Shown piece after piece: positions 52,787 to 60,623 of a stretch of 64,000 bases of DNA. The stretch's first letter is position 1; every line of letters starts with the position of its first letter. The translations under genes and the position numbers were made by a program. This DNA comes from Lethocerus indicus (lineage: Eukaryota; Arthropoda; Insecta; Hemiptera; Belostomatidae), in NCBI GenBank assembly GCA_019843655.1, contig JACDQD010000002.1, positions 13,105,154-13,169,153 on the forward strand. The letters are read 5' to 3'. The notes below the pieces were generated by a model. The model made no database searches and had not been told where the DNA came from. It saw nothing but the letters and a program-made list of their open reading frames with translations.

Positions 52787-53506
52787 TGTGTATGTATTTG
52801 AAGTCACTATACCGGAATCGTAAATTTGTATAGCTACCTCTTTCACCAGAATGTACAACGAACAGGTTCTGTATAATTTCTTTGAAAATTTCAATCAGTT
52901 CAGTCAACTTTAAATATGGCTTCAACATGACTTCAATTTTAAAATGGTTTTTTGTTCGTACGTTTTCCATTCCATGCGAGTCATTTGAAAACAACTGCAG
53001 TTTCAGATGTTCAAAAGAAACGTATCAGGTTTAAGTTTAAATAAACAAGACTACTTCAACACATGGGTCTAACTGTGATAATTTGTTACAATTGTGTCAA
53101 TTTATATTACACTTTTTATATGAAAGATGAAAAAACGTAAGACCATAAAATATTAAGCAGCACCCAGTTTTACTCTTTAAAAAATGCCACTGTTTAGCAA
53201 TATTCACGACTATCTTGCGTACTTCTTTATACTGCACGAAGAGTAATTTAATTTTACGATAGTAATATTTTTACATGTAATTTATTCCATACACCACGGT
53301 CATAAATCCACCGTCAGTACTCAATAAGAATGAACTACTAAAATGTTGAAAATAATAATCTGGGACTTACAAGTCTTGAATGTTGTTTGGATTGTCAGCG
53401 TGGTCATGATGGGCGTTGATGGGCCTGTGAGTCCGCTCTTCAGTTTCTCTCACGGGGTCGGGTCGCCTCTCCTGCTGACCGCGACCGCCCCCACCAGGAC
53501 GCTCAC
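9570..53506 (-). CDS. RhoGEF2: RhoGEF2-like Rho guanine-nucleotide exchange factor, partial gene of 10 exons
   Basis: Join on the minus strand of 53506-53371, 46631-46550, 37404-37349, 13068-12991, 12325-12144, 11870-11644, 11259-11075, 10847-10616, 10213-9997 and 9657-9570. All nine junctions are GT-AG and keep one open frame of 493 codons, which chance would not give. Order of parts: basic/polar linker with an RSES motif, a Ser-rich stretch ending in IRSLESP, a DH domain (from EIINELF to the helix around EEDEHRL-type residues, including LTKYPLLL), then a PH domain (VLLLEDVIVLLQKQDEK). This order and these motifs are those of the PDZ-RhoGEF/LARG/Drosophila RhoGEF2 family, which couples G-alpha-12/13 signalling to RhoA GTP loading at the cell cortex. 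PDZ and RGS-like regions, initiator, stop and UTRs are not seen. Family assignment is firm; strict orthology to RhoGEF2 is inferred. Confidence 0.93.
9756..9789. repeat. TA microsatellite
   Basis: About 17 TA units in the intron between the last two visible exons, preceded by an A-run. Confidence 0.95.
9997..10213 (-). CDS. RhoGEF2: RhoGEF2-like exon: PH domain core
   Basis: A 217-bp exon with a T-run acceptor (TTTTTTTAG) and donor GTAAGT. It encodes the PH beta-sandwich: HRLIYEGGLNLR, HVLLLEDVIVLLQKQDEKY, LKFYSNNLSPIIKV and TVLVRSNAV. The LLLEDVIVLLQKQDEK strand is almost a fingerprint of the LARG/PDZ-RhoGEF/p115 subgroup. In this subgroup the PH domain assists catalysis and binds activated RhoA through a hydrophobic patch (family knowledge). 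It ends with one base of an Asp codon. Confidence 0.96.
10616..10847 (-). CDS. RhoGEF2: RhoGEF2-like exon: DH signature helix and start of PH
   Basis: A 232-bp exon with acceptor TTTCTTTCAG and donor GTAAAG. It opens with LTKYPLLLENLAKHT, the hallmark DH motif whose helix forms much of the Rho-binding face. It then has the long C-terminal DH helix (ERSKEILNHVNKAVKEAED…RRLDKSQFE) and ends EFK, which joins on a codon boundary to NIDFTKHRLIYEG. That sequence starts the PH domain directly after DH, as in all Dbl-family exchange factors. Confidence 0.96.
11075..11259 (-). CDS. RhoGEF2: RhoGEF2-like exon: DH domain, middle
   Basis: A 185-bp exon with acceptor TTGTTTCAG. The donor GTATGG is the weakest in the gene but is fixed by phase, since the nearby GT would break the frame. 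It encodes FEGDIFQKAAVTFCARQQ, a basic helix (LKEKRKKDPKL) and RRLQLKDIIP, just before the signature helix. Oddity: the residues reaching LTKYPLLL read Gly-Trp-Ile-Arg, where DH domains nearly always have Gln just before that Arg. The usual Gln is therefore Ile here if the splice is right. Confidence 0.93.
11644..11870 (-). CDS. RhoGEF2: RhoGEF2-like exon: DH domain, conserved region 1
   Basis: A 227-bp exon with acceptor TTGTTTTCAG and donor GTAAGT. It joins across a split Glu codon to give INELFHTERSHVRRLKVL. This is the first DH helix, carrying the Glu and basic residues that contact Rho switch regions in the family. It continues through VFYKPI, the turn ILPPDQVELLFANL and the helix to GPLLLTM. 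Length and spacing of helices agree with DH domains. No frame break is seen. Confidence 0.95.
12144..12325 (-). CDS. RhoGEF2: RhoGEF2-like exon: linker and start of DH domain
   Basis: A 182-bp exon with acceptor TTGTAATTCAG and donor GTAAGT. It encodes a Gly-rich piece, an acidic/Pro segment with a Trp (EPDPPDWTKNV), and then a helix (VFKQLSQHERKRQEIIN) that leads into conserved region 1 of the DH domain. The acidic, Trp-containing segment before DH is typical of LARG/PDZ-RhoGEF/p115 proteins, where it helps catalysis on RhoA. There is an in-frame Met (GVPMWDS) in this exon, the first possible internal start for a transcript that begins inside the preceding 24-kb intron. Confidence 0.93.
12991..13068 (-). 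CDS. RhoGEF2: RhoGEF2-like exon: Ser-rich linker before the DH domain
   Basis: A 78-bp exon with acceptor TTGTTGCAG and donor GTCAGT, which is usable but not optimal. One base completes a codon from the 37-kb exon, and two bases are passed on. The peptide runs NDVELDPPELSDN and then a Ser/Asn cluster ending SLSIR, which joins to SLESP in the next exon. The SS-SLS-RSLE pattern is a recognisable landmark just N-terminal to the DH domain in this family. It is the first exon of the compact 3' cluster and lies about 0.5 kb inside the CpG-poor block. Confidence 0.88.
14599..14618. repeat. 20-bp perfect palindrome, ATGAATATTCAT core
   Basis: ATTCATGAATATTCATGAAT equals its own reverse complement. 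The core ATGAATATTCAT is shared with the palindrome at 19982-20001 and resembles POU-domain dimer sites. Confidence 0.85.
15532..15564. repeat. Perfect inverted repeat, 14-bp arms
   Basis: GATAAACCAAATGG, a TTAAA loop, then its exact complement CCATTTGGTTTATC. Intronic; no T-run or tract suggests a terminator role. Confidence 0.85.
18119..18180. repeat. GA-rich tract at the edge of a GC-rich island
   Basis: GAGAGAGAGGGAG-type purine run, potentially GAGA-factor binding, adjoining the CpG-rich segment up to about 18.44 kb. Confidence 0.8.
19982..20001. repeat. 20-bp perfect palindrome, ATGAATATTCAT core
   Basis: AGGTATGAATATTCATACCT equals its own reverse complement. The 12-bp core is identical to that at 14599-14618, but the flanking bases differ, so it is not a simple duplicate. 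Confidence 0.85.
24930..25270. other. GC/CpG-rich island with CRE-like half sites
   Basis: It contains GTGACGTAACGCGG, a C9 run and a GTAAACAA forkhead-like site. Non-coding in all frames as far as I can tell. Candidate enhancer. Confidence 0.35.
27950..28330. other. GC-rich island containing a long chance-like ORF
   Basis: GC-rich with purine/pyrimidine-skewed patches. The longest open frame of the window (minus, 28452-27964, 162 codons) crosses it but resembles no family and overlaps a second open frame, as expected of GC-rich noncoding DNA. Confidence 0.35.
29381..29450. repeat. CT-rich low-complexity tract
   Basis: CACTC/CTCTCT repeats with CGCT interruptions, ending in a short CA run. 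GAGA-type binding sites on the other strand are possible. Confidence 0.85.
29672..29693. repeat. Short perfect hairpin, 9-bp arms
   Basis: GTCCACGTT, loop ATGA, AACGTGGAC. Arms contain CACGT(G)-like E-box sequence. Confidence 0.8.
30635..30850 (-). promoter_or_regulatory. Candidate internal promoter with noncoding first exon
   Basis: A CpG-rich island with a GC box-like GGGGCGGGG on the minus strand. It has an arthropod initiator-like TCAGTA (A at 30706) and, 72 bases downstream, a consensus splice donor CGACCG|GTGAGT (donor at 30634-30629). Splicing from here into the exon at 13068 would give a 5' UTR and allow translation from the Met in the 12-kb exon. That would yield a DH-PH protein without the N-terminal regulatory domains. 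Sequence elements are seen; promoter activity is inferred. Confidence 0.3.
31836..31919 (-). mobile_element. tRNA-derived SINE-like relic
   Basis: On the minus strand an A-box-like TTAGACCATTGGCC is followed by B-box-like TTGTTCGATGCC, at the spacing of a tRNA. Then comes CTCTTTAATTGAAAATTCC, resembling the body of the copies at 4.9 and 57.7 kb. Confidence 0.5.
32290..32370 (-). mobile_element. Possible tRNA-like fragment with B box
   Basis: On the minus strand the B-box match CGGTTCGACTCC (32314-32303) is near-perfect. It is followed by TTTTGTCAATTTCTG, similar in character to the SINE bodies nearby. The A-box side is not clear. Confidence 0.35.
36035..36085 (-). mobile_element. Possible tRNA-like fragment with B box
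   Basis: The minus strand carries CGGGTTCAAGGCC, close to the Pol III B-box consensus. No convincing A box was found. Possibly another copy of the window's degraded SINE family. Confidence 0.3.
36590..36640. mobile_element. Possible pogo/Tigger-type transposon terminus
   Basis: CTTGGATTATCCGAACTCAC is followed by TTTTTCGGATAACT, giving an 8-bp inverted TTATCCGA/TCGGATAA pair. Terminal repeats of pogo/Tigger/jerky-like elements often contain a very similar GATTATCCGAA…TTCGGATAAC arrangement (from family knowledge). No matching opposite end or transposase was found. Confidence 0.3.
37349..37404 (-). CDS. RhoGEF2: RhoGEF2-like exon: short basic linker exon
   Basis: A 56-bp exon with a strong acceptor (TTATTTGCAG) and consensus donor (GTAAGT). 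It starts on a codon boundary and leaves two bases. It encodes a basic stretch (RQHRERRKISDPNLSK) resembling the charged linker that precedes the Ser-rich segment in ARHGEF11/12-type proteins. RKIS followed by DP is a plausible basophilic-kinase site (inference). It is too short to stand out as an open frame. It was identified from its splice sites and from phase continuity with the 46-kb exon upstream and the 13-kb exon downstream. A 24.3-kb intron follows. Confidence 0.82.
37862..37882. repeat. Short perfect hairpin, 8-bp arms
   Basis: TGTCCCGT, loop AAAGA, ACGGGACA. It lies in the intron 0.5 kb from the 37-kb exon. Confidence 0.8.
39144..39183. repeat. Hairpin, 19-bp arms with one mismatch
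   Basis: AATAATATTTTTATGTAAG, a 2-base loop, then CTTACATGAAAATATTATT. One position is a G:U-type pair. AT-rich, so it could arise by chance extrusion-prone sequence rather than function. Confidence 0.8.
39859..39985. repeat. Compound TA microsatellite
   Basis: Two long AT runs (39859-39918, with one break, and 39940-39985) separated by about 22 bases of unique sequence. An (AAT)n stretch precedes them. Confidence 0.95.
39985..40023. repeat. G-rich polypurine tract
   Basis: Uninterrupted purines including a run of ten G, directly abutting the TA repeat. H-DNA or G-quadruplex forming sequence is plausible. Confidence 0.9.
42297..42379. repeat. Long near-perfect hairpin (foldback), about 36-bp stem, 9-nt loop
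   Basis: The left arm TGTAGGTTC-GTGAT-GTTTCTGTCTCC-TCTCGCT pairs with the right arm across the loop GGTTAGGTT. There are two mismatches in the core 32 bp, and a few more paired or wobble bases outside. It is flanked by a 13-bp direct repeat AGGGTAGGTGTAT at 42288-42300 and 42419-42431. It could be a small foldback transposon with a target-site duplication, or an intronic hairpin RNA precursor. Confidence 0.75.
44134..44170. repeat. Inverted repeat, 12-bp arms
   Basis: TGTCTATAAATT and AATTTATAGACA, separated by 13 bases. Confidence 0.8.
46041..46052. promoter_or_regulatory. POU-dimer (MORE-like) site ATGAATATGCAT
   Basis: It matches the palindromic Oct/POU dimer pattern ATG(C/A)ATATGCAT at every position. 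It lies in the intron, 0.5 kb upstream in coordinates of the 46-kb exon. Binding is inferred only. Confidence 0.35.
46550..46631 (-). CDS. RhoGEF2: RhoGEF2-like exon: linker with RSES motif
   Basis: An 82-bp exon between acceptor TTTTCCAG and donor GTAAGC. The first base completes the codon begun in the 53-kb exon and the exon ends on a codon boundary. It encodes a basic linker (…VKPAQASINRSESYKER…). The RSES-K pattern also occurs in the equivalent linker of vertebrate family members, so phosphorylation-prone sequence is likely here (inference). The reading frame was chosen by phase: the other open frame of the same exon does not join to its neighbours. It is flanked by introns of about 6.7 kb and 9.1 kb. 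Confidence 0.85.
46941..47020 (+). mobile_element. tRNA-like SINE head with perfect B box
   Basis: A D-arm-like TATAGTATAATTAATC is followed 30-odd bases later by CTAGGTTCGAATCCCAG. That contains a perfect GGTTCGAATCC B box inside a T-arm that pairs at four of five positions. The acceptor stem does not pair, so this is a tRNA-derived repeat rather than a working tRNA gene. Confidence 0.6.
48100..48560. other. GC/CpG-rich island
   Basis: About 460 bp, GC-rich, many CGG/CCG trinucleotides, no recognised coding content. Candidate regulatory element in the 6.7-kb intron. Confidence 0.35.
52734..52783. repeat. TA microsatellite
   Basis: About 25 TA units preceded by a short CA run, in the intron 0.6 kb from the 53-kb exon. 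Confidence 0.95.
53371..53506 (-). CDS. RhoGEF2: RhoGEF2-like exon: linker upstream of the DH domain (first exon visible)
   Basis: A 136-bp exon. The acceptor is a T-rich tract ending TTTTTAG and the donor is a consensus GTAAGT. It enters with two bases of a codon and leaves with two, matching the single base that opens the next exon. The peptide is Gly/Arg/Gln-rich, then His/Asn-rich (…NIQDL). It has no fold of its own and matches in position the disordered segment between the RGS-like and DH domains in this family. It is CpG-dense (10 CpG in 136 bp by my count), unlike the exons at 9.5-13 kb. The exon before it must end with one base of a codon; I did not find it in 53.5-64 kb. Confidence 0.85.
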
Positions 53507-54779
53507 CTAAAAACAAAATATTCCGTTTATAAAATCTGGAGGTAGTTTAGATACTTACAAAACCCAAAAACTATTACATAAGTTAGTATTATACTATAAT
53601 ATAATGGGTAGAATTTGTATTAATATCCTAAGTAGGAATAATTTAATTTATTCCTTTACATTTTTTGTTGAGTTATAGAGGTCACTAGTGGTTATTACGG
53701 TTCCTAACTTTTGACGGCTTATAATAATACTCATACTTTTTTTCTAACTTAATTTTCCCACACATCAGAGCAACTTTAATTCCGTGAGTCACCGAGTGAG
53801 TCATCGAGGCCGAAGAAATTTCGCAGTGTTTTGATTACCACCGGAAGGGTTTGCTTAGCCCCAGGACACAATTAAATTTTAATTATCATTTAACGACCGG
53901 AAAATTAAAATTATTCTAAATAATATTACGAAAAATTAAGCACGAACGCAAAAATGTCGAACGCCTTCGACTAATTGAATAAACTGATAAATAAGTAAAG
54001 CATTAATAGAATTTTGTAAGGCGTATATTAACCTCAATTAAGTGAATCATTAATCAGTTTCATTACAGCATTAGTGCAATAGAAACAGCGATGAGTAATA
54101 TAGAAATTGTGAGACGAAATATTATTAAATCCATGGTATAAATCAAAATTATATAATTTTTATGTTAAATGAGGTTAAATAACACCAAAAATGTTTCATA
54201 CGACCACCCCACGTGAACTAACATTTGCTTTCATCTGATATGAAATAATTTATTGATGTAAAGGTCAAATTTTATACATGGCTGGTTTTATTTTTTTTGG
54301 TGTTATTTCATCCTGAAAAACGACGACAAAAAGGATCAGTACAATAAGAGAGTCTAATAGACCGCAATCAATTGAAATAAGAAAGGTCCTATTATCTGTT
54401 CGCGAGGGCGAAGATGCCTTTCGTTTTCTAAAATATACTTTTGTGACATTTCGAATTCTTGACATTCTTCAGTATACGTAAAAATAACTTTTCATTATGA
54501 TTCAAAAGTTCCTACTTCATTTCCCTGTACTTTCGAAACGGTGGTTATCATTACTGATTGTGATCAGGGACGGTTTATTGTTTGGAGTTCAATAAATAAA
54601 TATTACCATTATAAAATATATAAAATGGGGACTTCATCGATTTATAAGGTGCACTATCAGTTTTATTTGATTCCCTCAGTGTACTGTGCAGAAGGAACTT
54701 TTAAAGTAATTTATTTGAAACAATTTACAGGTCAGTCTGACCCAGCTTTTGTCCGATCACCGGTGGTAGCCGGGCGAAA

Positions 54780-55220
54780 AAAGTGAAAAATTAACGGGGT
54801 GGCCTCAGCCAGTGAGCGACACTCGCAAATGTATTAGGCGGAGTTTCCCCGGCATCACCGGATTGCAGTAATAAACGGCAATGGGGGAAGCGGGAGGGAG
54901 GGGGTCCACGCCAGAAGGGCAAATGGCAACCCCGTTAATTGCCGGCACCCTTCCTACCTCCTAGCAGTTTCTACCGGCCCTGTACCGCTTCCCGTCCGTC
55001 CACCATTCAGAGGGGACCCGCTGTCAACACTCAGCGCTGCGGTCTTCCCGAATTCGATTCCGAGAGAAAGCCGAAAAGGGTTCGTTGGAAACAGAGATCA
55101 AAGGCCGAATAAACAAGACGGGCTCGACTTTGGAAGGAGCAGTCAAAACACCATTAATCAGCAGCGTAAACGTCCCTTGCTCCCCGCCCCCTTCTTATTC
55201 TGATTTCACATTCAGCAGTC
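54780..55220. other. GC/CpG-rich island
   Basis: About 440 bp with sites such as AATAAACAAG (forkhead-like) and ATTAATCA (homeodomain-like). It stands out strongly from AT-rich flanks. Candidate enhancer 1.3 kb upstream of the first visible exon. Confidence 0.4.
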
Positions 55221-57219
55221 GAACAGTGAATGTTCCCAAAGCTTGAACTCCCAACTCCAGTTACAGACCGTAAGAATAATACTCCAAAAATTAGAAATCA
55301 AAAAAACGTTTTAATCTCATAACGTGTTGATGTAGACTTTACTTTATTCATAGAATCGTACAAACTAATGCACTAATGTACTACATTTCTGAAAACCTAA
55401 TCAGTATAAAATAAATGATGCTAGTAATAATACTAGGATTAGAAGATGTATATAGTTGCAGGTATTTGGCTCTGGGTTATCATTTCAATTGCGATCTGTC
55501 TCCACTGTCTTATTTAATCTGAAGCTAGACTGGAGGTTTCGGCTTTTGGGAATCTTCAGTAATATGCTGACCGCACTGACCGTACAGAGAGGATATCCGA
55601 TCTTGTACTTATATACTGGAGGTATTGAATTAATTAGAGGACAATACAATTTTCCCGTGTACAGAATTTTCCTGTAGTCTAACTATGAACATAAAATTGT
55701 TTAGAGGCTAAAACAGTTTGTACAGATGGATAATTAGAAAGTAAAATTAAAAAAAAATATATTCATATAAAAAAGGTCAATCCATTCAAATTGGAAATTA
55801 ATGTAGCTGCATCATGTTTCTTCGCCGACGAATTCCTACGCCGCTATTTTCGTAGTTGTTTACACACAAAAACCTTTAAAGTACACCAGTTGAAGCTGTC
55901 TCAGAGCTTTTGCATAACTTTTCTAACGAAAGAGCCACGGAAACTGTGCCAAGATATTCATAACTGTCACCAGTAAAACAGAACCATTTTTAATCTCGTA
56001 ACAAGTTATAAGAAAGGAAGAATTTCACTATTCTGACTTTGACCTCAATATTATCTATTTCTTTTGCCAAACAAGGTGAATCAATGTTTTGTCCCAAATA
56101 TGCAGCCAACTTACGCATTCCTTCCCCCAGTCTTGTTAAAAAATCTGTACAAAAATTTACAGACCAAATCGTTGTCGAACAATTAATATATTAGGAAAGG
56201 TTCTATCGAATTGAATAAGAGAGTGGAGACGGAAGACTCTGATGTTCCAAACCTCCGGACCCCTCAAACAAATAATTTAAAATATAGTAATAATATATTC
56301 AGATAAATATGTCTGAGATATTTAAGATTAATTACGTCAATTTTTCCTTTATAAAAAAATTGTTGCTATTATCATTATTGTTACGGATTTTGTAACTAAT
56401 AAACTACAACAAAACCTTTCTAGAATTAGCTAACCTGTCCATTTTTTATCTAACTGATCATATTTACGAATGATTCAGAAAAGTAATATAGTGGATCCGC
56501 TCTATTAAACTACTAAAATGTACGTTAAAAAAATGTACTCGCTGATATTTACTTCTAAAAAACAGAAGTTAGGTTCTCTGCGAATTTCCGTTATCGTTTT
56601 AAAAAAATTGAATAAGCTGAAGGCAGACAATTTATTCACCACTATTTTAAATATTACATCACGAACGGTGCCGCGTTATCCTTACTTGCAAAAGAGAGGA
56701 ACAAGGAGCCCCCGCAGTGTGGGTGCTGCATGTATTAAACATTCTATCGGACCAAGGAGGAGTGGCTTCTGAATCACATCTGTTCGACGGCCAATTCACA
56801 CAATGACTCTACGGTGTTTCCACCTAATCGCCCACGCCGCGATTTAAAGTTGATAGAGTGACCACAAAAAATGTATACGCCGTTTTGTTTTATTTATCGC
56901 AAGAACTTTTACAGACAATCAAATTTAATACAAACTGTTTGTAATAAATCGGGGTTCACAGTTATCATATTATAGAAATCATAATTAAGACGTGAGGTAT
57001 AAAAGGATAGAACGAAAATTAGGGAAATTCATTTTCAGGTAGGTACGTACCACGTTAAAAAAAGTAATTCTGAAATTTTCCCTTCCTGAATTATTTATAT
57101 TCTGCCGAATCGCTTCTATGGAACACATACCGCTTTCACGCTATTGGAAATTTACTTCGTTATAGTTGAATATTTAATATCCAGTAAAAGTATACCACGG
57201 CGATCCCACACTTTCACAA

Positions 57220-57470
57220 GTATCTTTTTCCTTGGCGGTATCGCCGGAGGGGTAAAAACAGAAACGGTCCCAGGAGAAGCGTAATTGTGAGATAGAGGCC
57301 GACAAACGGGGCAGGAAGGGTGACGTCATGTACAACACTTGGCCGTGTAGATTAATAGCGTCCAGCGGCCCGGGCTAATCATGCATCATTATATGATTTG
57401 TAACTGACAACACTGGGAGGGGAGAGCAGCACTCCGTCATGCCTCTGATACTTTAGGTTTTATTAAGTCG
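57220..57470. other. GC-rich island with full CRE palindrome
   Basis: It contains GTGACGTCATG, a complete TGACGTCA CREB/ATF site. CGGCCCGGGC and TAATCATGCATCAT (homeodomain/POU-like) follow within 70 bp. Clustered recognisable sites suggest a cis-regulatory module; this is inference. Confidence 0.4.
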
Positions 57471-57721
57471 TGCTACAAATTGCTAGAGAATTTAGCGGCC
57501 TATGGGAGACAACTAGAACGCGTCCTACTATAACGGACGACTTAAATGCCTATTTGTGAACAGCCAAAGGAAAGTCTCTTGTTGGTGAATTGAAAATAAT
57601 CAGTTTCTATTTCATATGTTACTTTAGTTACAACATTAGAATAAGAAAACGACTCAAGAAATTCTAACTTTATTCTTTAATTATATTAAAGAATACATGA
57701 TAATAGTAGAATTGTTTATTA

Positions 57722-57800
57722 GAGTTGTTTAGTGGTTAAGAGGATCAGGGCGCTCACATGAGGATCCCGGGACCGGACAGAATTTTCCTTCAATTAAGAC
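57722..57800 (+). mobile_element. tRNA-derived SINE-like relic
   Basis: GTTTAGTGGTTAAGAGGATCAGG resembles the 5' half of a tRNA with an intact A box. The T-arm region (GATCCCGGGACCGG) is decayed. It is followed by CAGAATTTTCCTTCAATTAA, the same body as the copy at 4.9 kb. Confidence 0.5.
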
Positions 57801-58274
57801 GTAAATCTGTTACTTTTAAAATCTAGCCAGAATATTAAGTTATAACTATTATTATGAACTTTATTATTATAACTATTCAGAAGGTGCAGATTAATAAAAC
57901 TATAATTCAAACACTGCTAAACCTTGCTTAACTATTATTAAGAGCCCGCGTATATCGTGGTCTTTTCAATCCGCAAGTATAAGAAAGCAGAACATATAAT
58001 TAAAATTTAATAATGGTTAAAAACTATCGGATTTGGTAGGGATTACTATGCATGTATCTAAGCACAAGCCGAACGAGCAATACGTTGGGAAATACCACGA
58101 CATACGAGATGCAATTCTTCATCGTAATGGTCGTCATTCTGATTGGTTCTCGAGTACCGACATTCGTAGGCGATGGTGGGACTGACGGGCGTAGGAGTCC
58201 TCTAGCGGCCCCGTGTAAGACCGAACCACTCCAGGACGTCTAGTCACATTACGAATCATACACAATAGCGAGGA

Positions 58275-58299
58275 GCGCGCGCGCGCACATGTGCGTGCG
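58275..58299. other. Z-DNA-prone alternating purine-pyrimidine run
   Basis: 25 bp of unbroken purine-pyrimidine alternation, mostly GCGC then ACATGTGCGTGCG. Confidence 0.8.
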
Positions 58300-60567
58300 G
58301 ATACGTGAGTGCGCAACCTTCAGCCAACCGGACTCTCGAGCGGGCAATGCTTTCTGGTCCCACACGCCGACGCGATGTGACCAGCATAATGTACCGACGG
58401 AAACGTTGCGTATTTATGAATCACAAATCACAAATTAAAAGATTAAATTTACAAACGTTGTATGAATTAATAGAACTAACGAATTTTGACATAGGATTAT
58501 TTCTAACTATGATTGTAATATGGGAAAACTATCGGACGACTGCCCGTGACAAAAATTGGTTTAAATTGAAATTGTTATACCTTTGAAAATACGTGCTTTA
58601 CGATAACGTTCTGTTCAATACATTGTCCCTTCCCTCTTTCTAAGTACGCGGGGAAAATTATGTAATATTCCCTGGTATACTGCCGCGTTTCTCACTTTAT
58701 CACTAACATATCTTCCTGGACTAGCTCATTTTCACTCCCATCCGCTAGTCGCAGACCTATGCTCCAATCTGACTGTCAAAACTGAGCCTTCCCTATTTTT
58801 TTTAATGAAATGCAGAATACCCTTAAATTATTTATTGTTACTAGATTAATTTTAAACTTGAGAGAACTTCGGGAATCGTGACTCGACATGAAAATAATCA
58901 CATAACAACATATGGATAACGCATTTATGTTTTTTTTTAACTCTGTAATGACGGCGGGTGACTCAACTGCAAAGGGGAGGGGTATCGCCAAAAGGGAGTG
59001 GGAGTTGCGTCAATGTCAATAGCGGTACGGCCCACCACAAATTCTCACTGGCCCACACCAGGTCATATTCAGAAAAGAGTTAGAGTCCATAAATTTAATT
59101 TCTAAAAACCATCGCCATTAATGCCTTTCAGATCTGTAATTTGAGGTTGCATTCAACACTCCGCCGATAACTATAAATATCGTTGCCCCAAGGATAGGCA
59201 CAGCTTTATATTTCTTTTAAAAAATATATATGTGAATTTCTTTTCGCAAAAATATCAAAGGCTGAAGAACATTCGCAGATATGCAATAGTCAGACCACCA
59301 GAAATAATAAGAACTGTACGAGCAATAAACTTAAATATTAATTAAACGTGAGTTGAACAAGCAAATAGTTATCCAGCTATTGTAAAGAATGGCATAGCAT
59401 CGAGATAGCAAGTAATAATGGAACTCACTATTACATATGTAAGCGTACAGAAACCAACGCGACTCATGACTAGCGCAAATTCTTATTCCCTCTCACGTGC
59501 TATGAGATAATGTCTGGGAATGTGACAGGTTTATACAATTAGGAAAAATTAGGATCACCAATATTCCCAGAATGCCCTTAAACTCAGAACGGGCAAAGGA
59601 AGGATAACTATAAATATTTAAACGAAGCAGAACTTCCCGAAATAACGTTCTTATTTTCGTTTCGAATACTACCCTCCTTTCAACTGGCCCTTGAATGTTA
59701 CGGTATAAAAAATGTTCCAAGACCAACCTTGGTAATTGAGTGGCGTCGGTAACCAGGTTTTCGGGACGTGCCGCGCAAGGATGAACTAAATGCGAACAGC
59801 AGGTGACACACTAGTCACGGATTAATTACCGGGTCTGTAAAACTAAATCCATTCGACTATTTTCCACAGTTAATTTTACGCCTGATCAATATAAAAATTA
59901 CAAATGAAATGGTGAGATAAAAAAATAGGGTATATTTCGAAGCGTGTAAACGGACACATACAAAAGTTTCCAAACCCCACTGTAAACTACTCGAATGATA
60001 TACATTTGTCGAATCGTACCCGTCTATTTTTTCTCTCACTGGCGAAAACATTTACAAATACAGCGTTTGGGAGGACAAAACAGGCCCTAACTGGGGACGC
60101 GATGTATCCCATGAGACAACAACCTACAACTCCCTCGGCGCCTCATGCTGAACTGCTGGAAGTATGCCAAAGAAAATTGTACAGTGTGTACCTAAACGTT
60201 AGACAAACCCGCAAACCGAATTAATTCCCGTTCGTCTGCAGTCCTGTTCGTTCCTTTCAGACGACCGTAGACGGTGATATAAACAGAAAAAGTATTCACG
60301 TCGGCGCTATATGGGCCGATTAACTAAACGAATTGAACCAGAATTCATGATTTTTAAGTTTTAAAAAAAATTCGGCCATGTGCCACGGCCACTTTAGAAC
60401 AATGAGCGGGTCCATAAATCCAAAATTCGTCTGGCATCATGCGGGCCTTCCCCTCCATTACGGGGTCCGATTATAGAACCTAGTGATTATGACCTAGTTG
60501 ATATCAAAGCAGACAAAGAAGGGTTAAATATTATTCATTTAAACTAAATGCAACATGAATTATAGAG

Positions 60568-60570
<3 letters not shown>

Positions 60571-60621
<51 letters not shown>
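60571..60621. repeat. TA microsatellite
   Basis: About 25 TA units in the upstream intron. Confidence 0.95.

Positions 60622-60623
<2 letters not shown>

Larger units (their letters stand above)
46632..53370 (-). other. Intron (6.7 kb) of the RhoGEF2-like gene
   Basis: It contains a tRNA-like SINE head (46941-47020), GC-rich islands at about 48.1-48.56 and 50.96-51.23 kb, and a TA microsatellite (52734-52783). The remainder is AT-rich with no recognised feature. Confidence 0.75.
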
